Shown here one piece after another: positions 27,268-35,964 of a stretch of 64,000 nt of DNA. The notes beneath the pieces are model-generated. The model did not search any database, was not told the DNA's origin, and was given only the letters and a program-made list of their open reading frames with translations. Numbering within the stretch: the stretch's first letter is position 1; every line of letters begins with the position of its first letter. Position numbers and translations under genes: made by a program. Origin of the DNA: Legionella micdadei (GTDB taxonomy: Bacteria; Pseudomonadota; Gammaproteobacteria; Legionellales; Legionellaceae). The stretch is from assembly GCF_000953635.1 (NCBI RefSeq), contig NZ_LN614830.1:1541001-1605000 (forward strand), read 5' to 3'.

Positions 27268-28007
27268 TGGTGCAAGACAAGCCTATTGAAGCAGTTTTTA
27301 TTTCTGATTTACATCTTCATCCCAAAGAGCCTACGATCACCGCTCGCTTTAATCATTTCATTGATTGGGCTGCAACAAACACTCATTCTGTGTATATTTT
27401 GGGAGACTTTTTCCACGCTTGGCCGGGTGATGATGCTTGTGATTCTTGGAGCGAGACCATCGCTGAACGTTTGAAATGGTTATCACAGCAGCAGGTTTCG
27501 CTTTATTTTATGCACGGCAATCGTGATTTTTTACTTGGATCCCGGTTTGCAACGTCTGCAGGTATGACAATCCTTCCCGACCCAACTGTGATTCAACTAG
27601 GTTCCAGCCAAGTCTTGCTCGTCCACGGCGATCGCTATTGCATTAATGATAAAGGACATGTGTGGTTTAGGCGCATAACAAGGAATCGTTTGTTCCCCAA
27701 ACTTTTTTTACGCATCCCTATTCAAGTGCGCAGTAAAATGGTTGCTAAAGTAAGACAGCGAAGCCAAACAAATCGAAGTAAAACGATGGCGCAAATGGAT
27801 GTCGTTTTGCAACCTATGATACGTCACATGCGAGAAAAAAATGTAAGTATCTTAATCCATGGTCATACGCATAAGGTTGGCTTAAGCAATTATGTCTATA
27901 ATGGAAGTGTGTACGATCGATATGTTCTAAGCGATTGGGATGAAAGCCCAAGATTATTGTGTTATTATAAAGCAAATAGATTCGAATTCTCTCGATTGGA
28001 TTTTTAG
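27261..28007 (+). CDS. lpxH: UDP-2,3-diacylglucosamine diphosphatase LpxH
   Basis: This 248-residue calcineurin-like phosphoesterase has the metal-binding motifs in order: SDLHL (15-19), GDFFHAW, GNRDFLLG, VHGDRY and HGHTHK. This is the LpxH pattern with the GDFFxxW signature. It cleaves UDP-2,3-diacylglucosamine to lipid X in lipid A synthesis, at the inner-membrane face. The start overlaps the minC stop; ATG 27267 is an alternative start. A small unknown gene follows after 11 bases, probably on the same transcript. Confidence 0.93.
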   Translation: MLMVQDKPIEAVFISDLHLHPKEPTITARFNHFIDWAATNTHSVYILGDFFHAWPGDDACDSWSETIAERLKWLSQQQVSLYFMHGNRDFLLGSRFATSAGMTILPDPTVIQLGSSQVLLVHGDRYCINDKGHVWFRRITRNRLFPKLFLRIPIQVRSKMVAKVRQRSQTNRSKTMAQMDVVLQPMIRHMREKNVSILIHGHTHKVGLSNYVYNGSVYDRYVLSDWDESPRLLCYYKANRFEFSRLDF

Positions 28008-28018
28008 AGGACAAAAGT

Positions 28019-28846
28019 ATGCCCGGTTTAACTGAAGCCCAGAAACGCGAAATTGAGAATACAAAAGTGAGTGAAGTCAAAGAGCAGTTGCAGAAAGACG
28101 TCATCGCTAAGCAAAGAGAGATGAAACAAAAGGCTCAGGCGCTCAAAGAAGAAGAAAACATAAAAAAAGCACAGGAAAATAAAGAAGACTTTGATGGTCA
28201 GCCATTTTTTAATCGAGTTGGCGCTGACGGAAGAAAAGAAGTAGGAAAGATAGAAAGAACTGCGGAGCGCTTGATTGGTTCAGGGGTTAGCGCAGCGAGT
28301 GATTGGGCTGTTGAAATGTTCCATCTCTTATCCGCGTCATTGGAGCTAAACAAAGCCCTCTGGTACGATCCTGTCCTCCCAGTTGGGGATACACTTAAGG
28401 GAGCTGCGGGGTTCGTATGGGATAAGACCATTGGAACCGCTGCAAGTGCAGTTTCGGATAGGGTTAGACGCCCATTTGTGAAAGATGAGAAGCTTGCTCA
28501 AATCCGTTTTGGTGCGGGTGTAGATGAGAACGGAGTTTTGGCCACTTCAGTGACCAAAAATAATAAGCGCTGGCCTGAAATAGAAGGACATTTTAGTGAA
28601 GGGATATGCGAATGGGCCAAGCTTCATGGTTTTCAAGCATCTCCACAAGGTCCACAAGGTCAGCAAATTGTATTAAAGGATGCAAACGGCGTGAAGATGA
28701 GCCAAGAGAAGTTCAAGGAATTAAACGATAACTTTGATACTAGTTTGGAAAAATTTCTCTCTAATCGAATGGGAATGAAGATAAACTACAGTGGCCCTGC
28801 CCAGGAGGCTGAAGAAGAGAGCACTCCAGCCCCAAGGATGAACTGA
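28019..28846 (+). CDS. Unknown 275-residue protein downstream of lpxH
   Basis: I do not recognise this protein. The first 65 residues are strongly charged and helical, probably a coiled coil (KREIENTKVSEVKEQLQKD). A central amphipathic region follows (about 85-160, with GSGVSAASDWAVEMFHLL and KGAAGFVWDKTIGTAASAV). The C-terminus is acidic and small-residue-rich (AQEAEEESTPAPRMN), resembling Dot/Icm secretion tails. There is no signal peptide. GAGGA-type ribosome binding sequence (AGAGGACAAAAGT) precedes the ATG, 11 bases after lpxH. It could be a Legionella-specific effector or a cytoplasmic protein; confidence in the gene is high, in any role low. Confidence 0.6.
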   Translation: MPGLTEAQKREIENTKVSEVKEQLQKDVIAKQREMKQKAQALKEEENIKKAQENKEDFDGQPFFNRVGADGRKEVGKIERTAERLIGSGVSAASDWAVEMFHLLSASLELNKALWYDPVLPVGDTLKGAAGFVWDKTIGTAASAVSDRVRRPFVKDEKLAQIRFGAGVDENGVLATSVTKNNKRWPEIEGHFSEGICEWAKLHGFQASPQGPQGQQIVLKDANGVKMSQEKFKELNDNFDTSLEKFLSNRMGMKINYSGPAQEAEEESTPAPRMN

Positions 28847-28898
28847 TCAGAGGCTGAGCGCCAGCAGCTTCAATGAAAATAAATACGGGCGCTCAGAG

Positions 28899-29534
28899 TT
28901 ATGTGGCGACAGTGTCATCAGGTATTCCGCTATGGAAGCGGAACACTTTATCCATCGAGCCAATCAAGGCATTTTCAATTTTGAGGAAAAAATCTAAGCG
29001 CTCCTCAATCTCACCACCATATAGTTTAGCCAGACGAAGATAGTCTTGAAAATGGCGTGCTTCCGATTTGACTAAGGAAAAATAAAATCTACTTAAGGTG
29101 CTATCATTAATTCGGGGTATAAGTGCATTAAATCGTTCACATGAGCGGGCTTCTATGATGGCACCGACGATCAGCTGATCGCGTAACCGTTCCTTACAAC
29201 CTCCTTTAGTAACGAGCCGATTCATTTTTTGCGCATAATCAGAAGGAGGTAAGGGACCAAAACGAATATTTCGGCTATGCATCAAGCTAGTCACTTTTTC
29301 AAAATGGAGTAGCTCTTCTCGAGCCAAAGGCGACATAACCTCAACTAATTCTGGTTTTTCAGGGTACTTAGAAATAAAATTAACTGCGGTTGCCGCGGCT
29401 TTTCGTTCACAATGGGCATGATCGATTAACAAGGTGGGGATGTTGGCAACTGCTGCATTCAACCAACCTTCAGGGGTTGGTAAGCGAAGAAAATCAAGTA
29501 AGATTTGCAAATCGGTTGAATCTGTGCTTAGCAT
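28899..29534 (-). CDS. miaE: tRNA-(ms2io6A)-hydroxylase MiaE
   Basis: This 211-residue ferritin-like diiron protein has iron-binding glutamate/histidine helices, seen as HAHCERKAAATA-type (DHAHCERKAAATAVNF), LAREELLHFEKV, EARSCERFNAL and KSEARHFQDYLRL. MiaE hydroxylates the isopentenyl group of ms2i6A37 in tRNA using oxygen. It is monocistronic, with its upstream region next to the palindromic repeat at 29571-29617. Confidence 0.93.
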   Translation of the reverse strand: MLSTDSTDLQILLDFLRLPTPEGWLNAAVANIPTLLIDHAHCERKAAATAVNFISKYPEKPELVEVMSPLAREELLHFEKVTSLMHSRNIRFGPLPPSDYAQKMNRLVTKGGCKERLRDQLIVGAIIEARSCERFNALIPRINDSTLSRFYFSLVKSEARHFQDYLRLAKLYGGEIEERLDFFLKIENALIGSMDKVFRFHSGIPDDTVAT

Positions 29535-29570
29535 AATAAATTTACACTATACTTTGAAAAAATAGTGAGT

Positions 29571-29617
29571 ATACCCAAGATACTTTAAAATACTAGATTT
29601 TGAAGTATCTTGGGTAT
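29571..29617. repeat. 47-base near-perfect palindrome (dispersed repeat)
   Basis: ATACCCAAGATACTTTAAAAT (29571-29591) and ATTTTGAAGTATCTTGGGTAT (29597-29617) are inverted copies with one mismatch, flanking ACTAG. It lies between divergent miaE and the 301-residue orphan. The right arm recurs at 4554-4573 before ruvB. It may be a miniature repeat of the REP/MITE type or a strong RNA hairpin. Confidence 0.85.
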
Positions 29618-29653
29618 GTATCACATAGAAGGTAGAAAAAATTGGATCATGTA

Positions 29654-30547
29654 ATGAGTGCAGCAGAAACGAATAATGATTTATCAATCTGGCTATCAAC
29701 CTACGGGTTGATAACTACCGAACGAATTCTAGAGAGCTATAAAATTCGCTTGCAGCACGAAGACCTTATCGCTGCGATAAAAAATCCAAACTCGTTTTAT
29801 CATCGTTTGTTAAGGGTTCCATTAAAAAACGTTTTTAACGGAATTATTTTGCAACAAGCAAATGATTATCAAGTTTATGCACAAAAAATATTTATTGATT
29901 ATTTAATGTCAGGTGAAACGAGTAAATCTGAAGACTCACCAGGAGCACTTACACGTGAGGATTTGGAGAGCGAGCGTAAAAGGCTAGTCAATATGGGGGA
30001 TGATTTCCACGCATGCGAAACAGAGCACAATAAACTAATTGCAGAGTCCCAAAAGAATCTCATTCAATTTGCGACAGAATGGAAAAAGAATTTGGCAGCA
30101 GCAGCTAAAAAAATCCGAGATGAGATGAAATTGCAGGGTGTTGATAAAGAAATTAAGATCATTATTCAGGTGATCAATGCATTGATAATCCAATGGGACT
30201 CATCTAAACGGGGCAAAATCGATACCAAAGATAAATCGTGGCTACGTGCAGAAAAGATTATTGGAGAAAAAATGTCTGAAAATTCAAAACATATTTTCAT
30301 TGACCAAATTACGAAATTGCTTGAATTTTCTTCGGGGATAGAGTCTTCGCTTGCTGATTTTACGATTAGAACGAATGAGATGGGGGCGAGGGTGCGCCAA
30401 TGGCGCTCAGATTTTTATAAACTAATTCTTCGTGTGAACGAATTGCTTCAATTACTCCCTGAATACCATGTTGATTCCACCCAGACTGAAGAAAATCGTG
30501 AGACACTTTACTTTGACTCGACGCTTGGAGAGGATCAAAAAGGCTGA
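29654..30547 (+). CDS. Unknown helical protein upstream of ndk, putative effector
   Basis: I do not recognise this protein. It is about 297 residues, nearly all helical, with a Lys/Glu-rich coiled region around 95-190 (TREDLESERKRLVNMGDDF, then KKIRDEMKLQGVDKEIK). The C-terminus is acidic (DSTQTEENRETLYFDSTLGE), like Dot/Icm translocation tails. No signal peptide or membrane helix is seen. The frame opens at TTG 29642; I prefer ATG 29654, though neither has a strong ribosome binding site. It stands alone between the palindrome and ndk, whose promoter begins 60 bases after its stop. The effector role is a guess from tail and composition. Confidence 0.55.
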   Translation: MSAAETNNDLSIWLSTYGLITTERILESYKIRLQHEDLIAAIKNPNSFYHRLLRVPLKNVFNGIILQQANDYQVYAQKIFIDYLMSGETSKSEDSPGALTREDLESERKRLVNMGDDFHACETEHNKLIAESQKNLIQFATEWKKNLAAAAKKIRDEMKLQGVDKEIKIIIQVINALIIQWDSSKRGKIDTKDKSWLRAEKIIGEKMSENSKHIFIDQITKLLEFSSGIESSLADFTIRTNEMGARVRQWRSDFYKLILRVNELLQLLPEYHVDSTQTEENRETLYFDSTLGEDQKG

Positions 30548-30608
30548 AATGGCAATTACTACCCGATCTCCTAGCAAATTGTATTATCCATTAACCAGAC
30601 ACTTCGTG

Positions 30609-30614
30609 TATAAT
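30609..30614 (+). promoter_or_regulatory. -10 element of ndk promoter
   Basis: A consensus TATAAT preceded by CGTG lies 38 bases upstream of the ndk ATG. The -35 region is weak (TTAACC-like at about 30590). The position argues that ndk has its own promoter despite the same-strand gene upstream. Confidence 0.55.
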
Positions 30615-30651
30615 ATTGCGCTTTTAATCTATATCAATTGGAGCGCTTGTT

Positions 30652-31077
30652 ATGACAACTGAATTAACCCTTTCAATTATTAAACCCGATGCTGTTACCA
30701 AAAACGTCATTGGTGAAATTTATTCGCGATTTGAAAAAGCTGGCCTCAAAATTGTTGCTGCAAAAATGGCTCATCTTACTCGTGCTCAGGCTGAAGGTTT
30801 CTATGCTGTTCATAAGTCACGGCCTTTCTTTAATGATTTAGTGAATTTTATGATTTCAGGCCCAGTGATGATCCAAGTATTACAAGGCTCAAATGCAATT
30901 GCTAAAAATCGTGAGCTCATGGGGGCAACTAATCCTAAGGAAGCTGCTCCAGGGACTATCCGTGCGGATTTCGCTGATAGTATCGATGCAAACGCGGTTC
31001 ATGGTTCTGACAGTGCGGAAACTGCTGCGCAAGAAGTTGCCTTTTTCTTTGAACCACACGAAATTTGTGGGCGATAA
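30652..31077 (+). CDS. ndk: Nucleoside diphosphate kinase
   Basis: This 141-residue protein is full length for Ndk. The active-site block [20 protein letters not shown] contains the phosphorylated histidine in the NAVHGSD motif, and the N-terminal [13 protein letters not shown] and the [17 protein letters not shown] loop are intact. It equilibrates nucleoside di- and triphosphate pools. ATG follows GGAGCGCTTGTT. It heads the conserved series ndk, rlmN, pilF, rodZ, hisS. Confidence 0.97.
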   Translation: MTTELTLSIIKPDAVTKNVIGEIYSRFEKAGLKIVAAKMAHLTRAQAEGFYAVHKSRPFFNDLVNFMISGPVMIQVLQGSNAIAKNRELMGATNPKEAAPGTIRADFADSIDANAVHGSDSAETAAQEVAFFFEPHEICGR

Positions 31078-31230
31078 TTAATTTGATGTATCTTGGAGTT
31101 TAGGTAGTCCGGTACCTCACTGCCATTAAGTAATGCATGAACCTCTTATCTACTCCGTGGGATGTAGCGAAAAAGATTGAATTCTTTAACTTAAAGGCAG
31201 TATTGTTCTGCCTAAACCCAGGTACTTGGT

Positions 31231-31248
31231 TTGGGGCATTTGCCCCAA
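31231..31248. other. Short perfect hairpin upstream of rlmN
   Basis: TTGGGGCA (31231-31238) and TGCCCCAA (31241-31248) form an 8-base stem with a 2-base loop, 20 bases before the rlmN start codon. It may terminate ndk transcription or shape the rlmN leader. It belongs to a loose set of GGG/CCC hairpins in this window. Confidence 0.5.
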
Positions 31249-31268
31249 CATGAAATTCAGTGGAGTAA

Positions 31269-32393
31269 ATGATGAATCAGAAAATTAATTTATTGAATTT
31301 CAATCATCAACAAATGCGTGATTTTTTTAGCGAATTGGGAGAGAAACCTTATCGTGCACAACAAGTCATGCAATGGATTCATCAATATGGATTTCATGAT
31401 TTCACCCAGATGAGTAATTTGGGCAAAGCATTACGTGAGCGCCTTAGCCAAATTGCAGAGATTCGCCTTCCTGAGATTTTGACTTGCCAAAAATCGAGTG
31501 ATGGAACATGTAAATGGTTGCTGAAGCTTGATTGTGGGAATTGCATTGAAACGGTTTTTATCCCCGAAAAAAACCGTGGAACGTTATGTGTGTCTTCCCA
31601 GGTAGGCTGTGCTTTGAATTGCAGTTTTTGCTCAACAGCAAAACAAGGCTTTAATCGGAATTTATCTACCGCAGAAATCATTGGCCAAGTATGGTTAGCT
31701 GTGCGTGAATTATCGCAACAAAATGGCTTTCATGACAAAAAAATAACCAACGTAGTAATGATGGGTATGGGTGAGCCTTTACTTAATTTCGATAACGTCG
31801 TGGCGGCAATGGATATTATGATGGATGATTTCGCTTATGGCCTTTCGAAACGGCGTGTCACATTAAGTACTTCAGGTGTTTTGCCTGAGCTTGAGCGTTT
31901 ACGTGAAGTAAGCCCGGTTGCTCTAGCTGTTTCCTTACACGCTCCAAACGATGAATTACGCAATAAGTTAGTGCCAATCAATAAAAAATATCCCCTAGCT
32001 GAACTCATGGCTTTATGTAAGCGATATTTTAAAAACGAACCCAAGCGAAGGATTACTTTCGAATACGTGATGTTAAAAGGGGTCAATGATCAATCAGAGC
32101 ATGCAGATCAATTAATTAAATTATTGCGTGATGTACCTTCAAAGGTTAACTTGATTCCTTTTAATCCTTTTCCTATGACAGAATATGAACGTTCTTCGCA
32201 ACAAACTATTGATGCTTTTCGAGACAAGTTGCTCGCAAAGGGAATTAATACAATTACCCGGAAAACGAGAGGAGACGACATCGATGCGGCCTGTGGGCAA
32301 CTTGCGGGCGAAGTAAAAGATAGAACCAGCCGTTCTCGACGTTGGCAAAAATTGCATTTTGTACCTAATGAACAAACCGAAAAATCAGAATAG
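31269..32393 (+). CDS. rlmN: Dual-specificity 23S rRNA / tRNA adenine-C2 methyltransferase RlmN
   Basis: This 374-residue radical-SAM enzyme has the 4Fe-4S motif [15 protein letters not shown] near 112-126. [13 protein letters not shown] and the C-terminal ACGQLAGE hold the methyl-carrying cysteine. It methylates A2503 of 23S rRNA and A37 of some tRNAs. Two ATG codons at 31269 and 31272 follow TGGAG; either may start. The next gene, pilF, is 79 bases away with its own -10-like box. Confidence 0.96.
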   Translation: MMNQKINLLNFNHQQMRDFFSELGEKPYRAQQVMQWIHQYGFHDFTQMSNLGKALRERLSQIAEIRLPEILTCQKSSDGTCKWLLKLDCGNCIETVFIPEKNRGTLCVSSQVGCALNCSFCSTAKQGFNRNLSTAEIIGQVWLAVRELSQQNGFHDKKITNVVMMGMGEPLLNFDNVVAAMDIMMDDFAYGLSKRRVTLSTSGVLPELERLREVSPVALAVSLHAPNDELRNKLVPINKKYPLAELMALCKRYFKNEPKRRITFEYVMLKGVNDQSEHADQLIKLLRDVPSKVNLIPFNPFPMTEYERSSQQTIDAFRDKLLAKGINTITRKTRGDDIDAACGQLAGEVKDRTSRSRRWQKLHFVPNEQTEKSE

Positions 32394-32436
32394 CCTTAGC
32401 TTCGCTGAAAAGAGTGCGTAACTATTTTTTAATGGT

Positions 32437-32442
32437 TATAAT
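32437..32442 (+). promoter_or_regulatory. -10-like element upstream of pilF
   Basis: TATAAT lies 30 bases before the GTG start of pilF, within the rlmN-pilF gap. No convincing -35 hexamer is seen at 16-18 bases, so this is a tentative promoter. Confidence 0.35.
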
Positions 32443-32472
32443 GGCCAATCCTTAAATGCGATATGACTAATT

Positions 32473-33249
32473 GTGTTAAATTTATTCCGGCTGTTACTCG
32501 TTTTAGGCTTAATATTGTTACAAGCATGTCAATCAAAAGCAACGTTTAATGCTGAGCAATCTATGCAAACTCGAAAGCAAAATGAAGCTGCGTCCTATAA
32601 TACTCAATTAGGTTTGGTTTACCTAAAGCAAGGAGAGCGGCCAAGAGCTAAACGCAAGTTGCTTACTGCACTAAAGTTAGCGCCTAAGTCACCTGATGTG
32701 AATGCGGCAATGGCTTATTATCTTGAGATGACGGGGGATATAAAACAAGCTCGTATTTTTTACAAAAAGGCATTATCTTTAGCTTCTAATAGAGGTGTTC
32801 AATTGAATAACTATGGAGCGTTTTTATGTCGTTTAGGCCGATATAAGCAAGCTGAGGGGTATTTCTTAAACGCGGTCAAAGATGTGTATTATGTTAATTC
32901 AGCAGGGGCATACGAAAATGCAGGATTATGTTTGGCAGCTATTCCTGATTACCCCAAAGCCAGAAGCTATTTCGCGAAAGCGCTTAAACAGGATCCTCAG
33001 CGCAAACAATCGCTTTACGAGTTAGTCAAAATAGAGTTAAAAGAGAATCAAGCAGAAAAAGCATTAATGCACTTGCAAAATTACTCTGAAATGACTATGA
33101 ATGATTCTAAGTTGCTGGCTATGGCGATAGAAGCAGCGCAGAGAGCGGGAAATACAGCATCTGAGACAATTTACAAACAACAGATGATTAAGCTACATCA
33201 TTTTACGGACTCTACCGGAGAAAAGAATGACAACAGTAATAATGGATGA
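32473..33249 (+). CDS. pilF: Type IV pilus biogenesis/stability lipoprotein PilF (PilW)
   Basis: The 258-residue protein begins with a lipoprotein signal (LLLVLGLILLQAC, lipid-modified Cys 19). It continues with about six TPR units, for example NTQLGLVYLKQGERPRAKRK and LNNYGAFLCRLGRYKQAEGY. This matches the pilotin PilF/PilW that localises the PilQ secretin in the outer membrane. The position between rlmN and the rodZ-like gene is conserved. The GTG start lacks a strong ribosome binding site. Its 3' end overlaps the next gene by 23 bases. Confidence 0.9.
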   Translation: MLNLFRLLLVLGLILLQACQSKATFNAEQSMQTRKQNEAASYNTQLGLVYLKQGERPRAKRKLLTALKLAPKSPDVNAAMAYYLEMTGDIKQARIFYKKALSLASNRGVQLNNYGAFLCRLGRYKQAEGYFLNAVKDVYYVNSAGAYENAGLCLAAIPDYPKARSYFAKALKQDPQRKQSLYELVKIELKENQAEKALMHLQNYSEMTMNDSKLLAMAIEAAQRAGNTASETIYKQQMIKLHHFTDSTGEKNDNSNNG

Positions 33250-33796
33250 AATTCATAACGGTACTTCAGAAAAACCCGGCATGCAATTAGCACGTGTGCG
33301 TGAAAAAAAAGGATATAGCCAGGAGTACGTTGCTGGTAAACTTCATCTGCGCGTTAGAATTATTGAGCTCTTAGAATCTGACGACTATGATCAAATGCCG
33401 GAGCCTGTTTTTATTAAAGGGTATATTCGCGCTTACGCTAAGCTATTAGGTGTCCCTGTTGACCCGTTATTGGAAATATTTAACAGTATGCATTCTAGCG
33501 AGAGAAAATTAGAAAAGGCATTATGGCAAAGTAAGCGAGAGTCTAATAAAGGCGAACGGGCTGTCCGCATCTTAACCGGCCTGATAGCTGTGGTTGCAGT
33601 GGTTGCAGTTGGTATCTGGTGGCAGAAAAACAAAGACAATACACAAATTTTTTCTGCTAAAGGTACTCCTGTTGTTGCCGAACAAACGCCTAATAAGACC
33701 GAAACAGAAATCAGGCTAACTGATCTTTCTAAAATGCGTTCGATGCTTACACCTAGTAACAGTCAGATAACGCCCTTGGAGACAAAAGGTGGCTGA
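33227..33796 (+). CDS. Short RodZ-like helix-turn-helix membrane protein
   Basis: This 189-residue protein has a Cro/C1-type HTH at about 18-80 (LARVREKKGYSQEYVAGKL) followed by a single membrane helix at about 113-131 (AVRILTGLIAVVAVVAVGIW) and a short periplasmic tail. This is the RodZ layout, and the pilF-hisS neighbourhood is the rodZ locus of gammaproteobacteria. The periplasmic beta domain of full RodZ (337 residues in E. coli) is missing. The start may be ATG at 33242 (sixth codon). Whether it works with MreB is not known. Confidence 0.8.
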   Translation: MTTVIMDEIHNGTSEKPGMQLARVREKKGYSQEYVAGKLHLRVRIIELLESDDYDQMPEPVFIKGYIRAYAKLLGVPVDPLLEIFNSMHSSERKLEKALWQSKRESNKGERAVRILTGLIAVVAVVAVGIWWQKNKDNTQIFSAKGTPVVAEQTPNKTETEIRLTDLSKMRSMLTPSNSQITPLETKGG

Positions 33797-35072
33797 GAAA
33801 ATACAAGCAATTCGAGGTATGAATGATATTTTACCTCAACAAACTCCATCATGGCGTCGACTTGAAGAATTATTTACCCGTTGTCTTTTGCAATACGGTT
33901 ATGAAGAAATTCGTTTTCCATTGCTTGAAAGTACTCTACTATTCAAGCGAACAATTGGAGAGGTTACTGATATCGTTGAAAAAGAAATGTATACTTTCGA
34001 CGATTTGAACGGTGATAGTTTAACTTTAAGGCCAGAGGGTACAGCTGGTTGCTTACGGGCCTGCTTAGAACATGGGTTACTGCATAATCAACAGCAAAAA
34101 TTGTGGTATATGGGCCCTATGTTTCGGCATGAAAAACCCCAAAAAGGACGATACAGGCAATTTTATCAACTTGGCGTTGAGGCTTTGGGAATAGCAGGGG
34201 AAGCGGTTGAGCTAGAATTGATAGCTATCTGCAAGCGCTTATGGACTGTACTCGGAATTGATAAAGAAGTTCATTTGCAAATTAATACTTTGGGTGAGTT
34301 AAGCGAACGCCAAGTATATAGGGAAAAACTAATTGCCTATTTTAAACTTCACTTTGACGAACTCGATGAAGACAGCAAGCGACGTTTAGAGCGAAATCCA
34401 ATGAGGATTCTTGATAGCAAAAATCCCGAAATGCAAGCTCTGATCAATGATGCGCCTCGACTTATGGATTCACTCGGTGTTGAGAATAGAAAGCGGTTTT
34501 CTCATTTATGCGAAGGATTAACACAGTTAGGTATACCCTTTTCCATTAACCCTTTCCTTGTGCGTGGTCTTGATTATTATGGACACACAGTTTTTGAATG
34601 GGTTACGGATAAATTAGGGAGTCAAGCAACAGTCTGTGCAGGAGGCCGCTATGATGCGCTTGTGGAGCACTTAGGCGGAAATCCAACGCCAGCTGTTGGT
34701 TTTGCGATGGGTGCTGAGCGATTACTCCTGTTGTTAGAAACCTTAGGCCTTGATCACAGTCATGTTCAAACCCCTTCGGTTTTTATCATTGCTAGTGGTG
34801 ATGTGGCAATGCAAAAGGCTTTGATGATTGCGGAACAACTGCGCAATGCCAATCCAAATTGGCAGGTTATCACGAATACGGTAGGAGGAGGCTTTAAAAG
34901 CCAATTCCGTAAAGCAGATAAAAGCGGGGCAGGGTTTGCGTTAATTTTAGGGGAAGATGAAGTTGCGGATGGGACAATAAGCGTTAAAAATTTGCGTCAG
35001 CAAGAAGAGCAGGTCACTATCTTGCAAGAAGATTTAATCGGTTATTTACAGAATGGGTTAGCATCGGCTTAA
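33789..35072 (+). CDS. hisS: Histidine-tRNA ligase
   Basis: This 427-residue class II synthetase has motif 1 (RFPLLESTLLFKRTIGE), motif 2 (GPMFRHEKPQKGRYRQFYQ), the histidine-specific motifs LVRGLDYYGHTVFEWV and GGRYDALVEHLGG, and motif 3 (PAVGFAMGAERLLLLLE). The C-terminal anticodon-binding domain is complete. The start is GTG at 33789, eight bases into the end of the upstream gene, indicating coupling. ispG, often between rodZ and hisS, is absent here. Confidence 0.97.
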   Translation: MAEKIQAIRGMNDILPQQTPSWRRLEELFTRCLLQYGYEEIRFPLLESTLLFKRTIGEVTDIVEKEMYTFDDLNGDSLTLRPEGTAGCLRACLEHGLLHNQQQKLWYMGPMFRHEKPQKGRYRQFYQLGVEALGIAGEAVELELIAICKRLWTVLGIDKEVHLQINTLGELSERQVYREKLIAYFKLHFDELDEDSKRRLERNPMRILDSKNPEMQALINDAPRLMDSLGVENRKRFSHLCEGLTQLGIPFSINPFLVRGLDYYGHTVFEWVTDKLGSQATVCAGGRYDALVEHLGGNPTPAVGFAMGAERLLLLLETLGLDHSHVQTPSVFIIASGDVAMQKALMIAEQLRNANPNWQVITNTVGGGFKSQFRKADKSGAGFALILGEDEVADGTISVKNLRQQEEQVTILQEDLIGYLQNGLASA

Positions 35073-35276
35073 AATCGGTTTGAACTGGGAAAACTCCTTT
35101 GACTAGTGAGATCTGTTACTTCGACTTTTCTACGCTTGTGCGCGTGATCCCGCGAAGGCAGGAGATCTTGGAACCCGCGGTTATGCCTCGGGACGGTGTA
35201 GTTAAGTGCAGTAAGCAATGTTGATTTTTTGTTCCATGCAGAATTAAAACTCAGGGAAGTAGTATAGGAGAGTAGA

Positions 35277-35951
35277 ATGTCTGTTTATATGACAGAAGAA
35301 GAACAGTTAGCGGCAATAAAAAATTGGTGGAATAAGTACAGTAATGTTATCACCGTTATTTTATCATTGATATTGCTTATTACCGCCGGATTTAAATATT
35401 GGAATTGGCACCAAGAAAAAATAAGCACTCAAGCATCGACAGCATATGAGCGGCTTATGGTTGCTTTTTCAAATCAAGATGAGAACAGTATCCAATCCTA
35501 TGCAAATCAACTCATTAAAGATTATGGGCAGACTGTTTATGCGGATGCTGCGCGTCTGACGTTGGCCAAACTATTAGTCACCAATGATCAGTACGATAAA
35601 GCACGGGAAAATCTTGAATATGTCGCTCAACACTCAAAAATGCAACCATTAAAGCAAGTTGCCAAATTGCGCATTGCTCGTTTGTTTGCAGCCCAAAGAG
35701 CCTATGACAAAGCATTAGCTGAACTGACTGTAGTGGATGATTCAGCATATTTGCCTGTTATCAATGAATTGAAAGGTGATATTTATGCTGCTACAGGGAA
35801 TTATCAGCAAGCAATTCAATCTTATAAGGAAGCAATAACGGAAGTGAGAACTAATGGAATGGGCAATCTTTTTCTTGAAATGAAAACAAATGAGTTAGCT
35901 GCTCTTGCTCAATCTAAGAACGCAAGTGATAGCACTCTACAATCAGCTTAG
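35277..35951 (+). CDS. yfgM: YfgM-like periplasmic chaperone-associated TPR protein
   Basis: This 224-residue protein has a single membrane helix near 24-43 (VITVILSLILLITAGF) and a periplasmic TPR-like domain, the pattern of YfgM, an ancillary subunit near SecYEG that links to the periplasmic chaperone network. The hisS-yfgM-bamB-der order is conserved. A 204-base gap from hisS with GGAGAGTA before the ATG suggests its own promoter. Confidence 0.88.
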   Translation: MSVYMTEEEQLAAIKNWWNKYSNVITVILSLILLITAGFKYWNWHQEKISTQASTAYERLMVAFSNQDENSIQSYANQLIKDYGQTVYADAARLTLAKLLVTNDQYDKARENLEYVAQHSKMQPLKQVAKLRIARLFAAQRAYDKALAELTVVDDSAYLPVINELKGDIYAATGNYQQAIQSYKEAITEVRTNGMGNLFLEMKTNELAALAQSKNASDSTLQSA

Positions 35952-35964
35952 TGTAAGAGGAAAT

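Noticed and set aside
29535-29653. Searched upstream of the 297-residue orphan for a PmrA box
   Set aside because: The TACTTTAAAATACT sequence belongs to the palindrome and lacks the tandem 9-base repeat.
35073-35276. Leader between hisS and yfgM as a riboswitch or tRNA
   Set aside because: No cloverleaf or T-box-like pattern could be made out; I see nothing definite in it.
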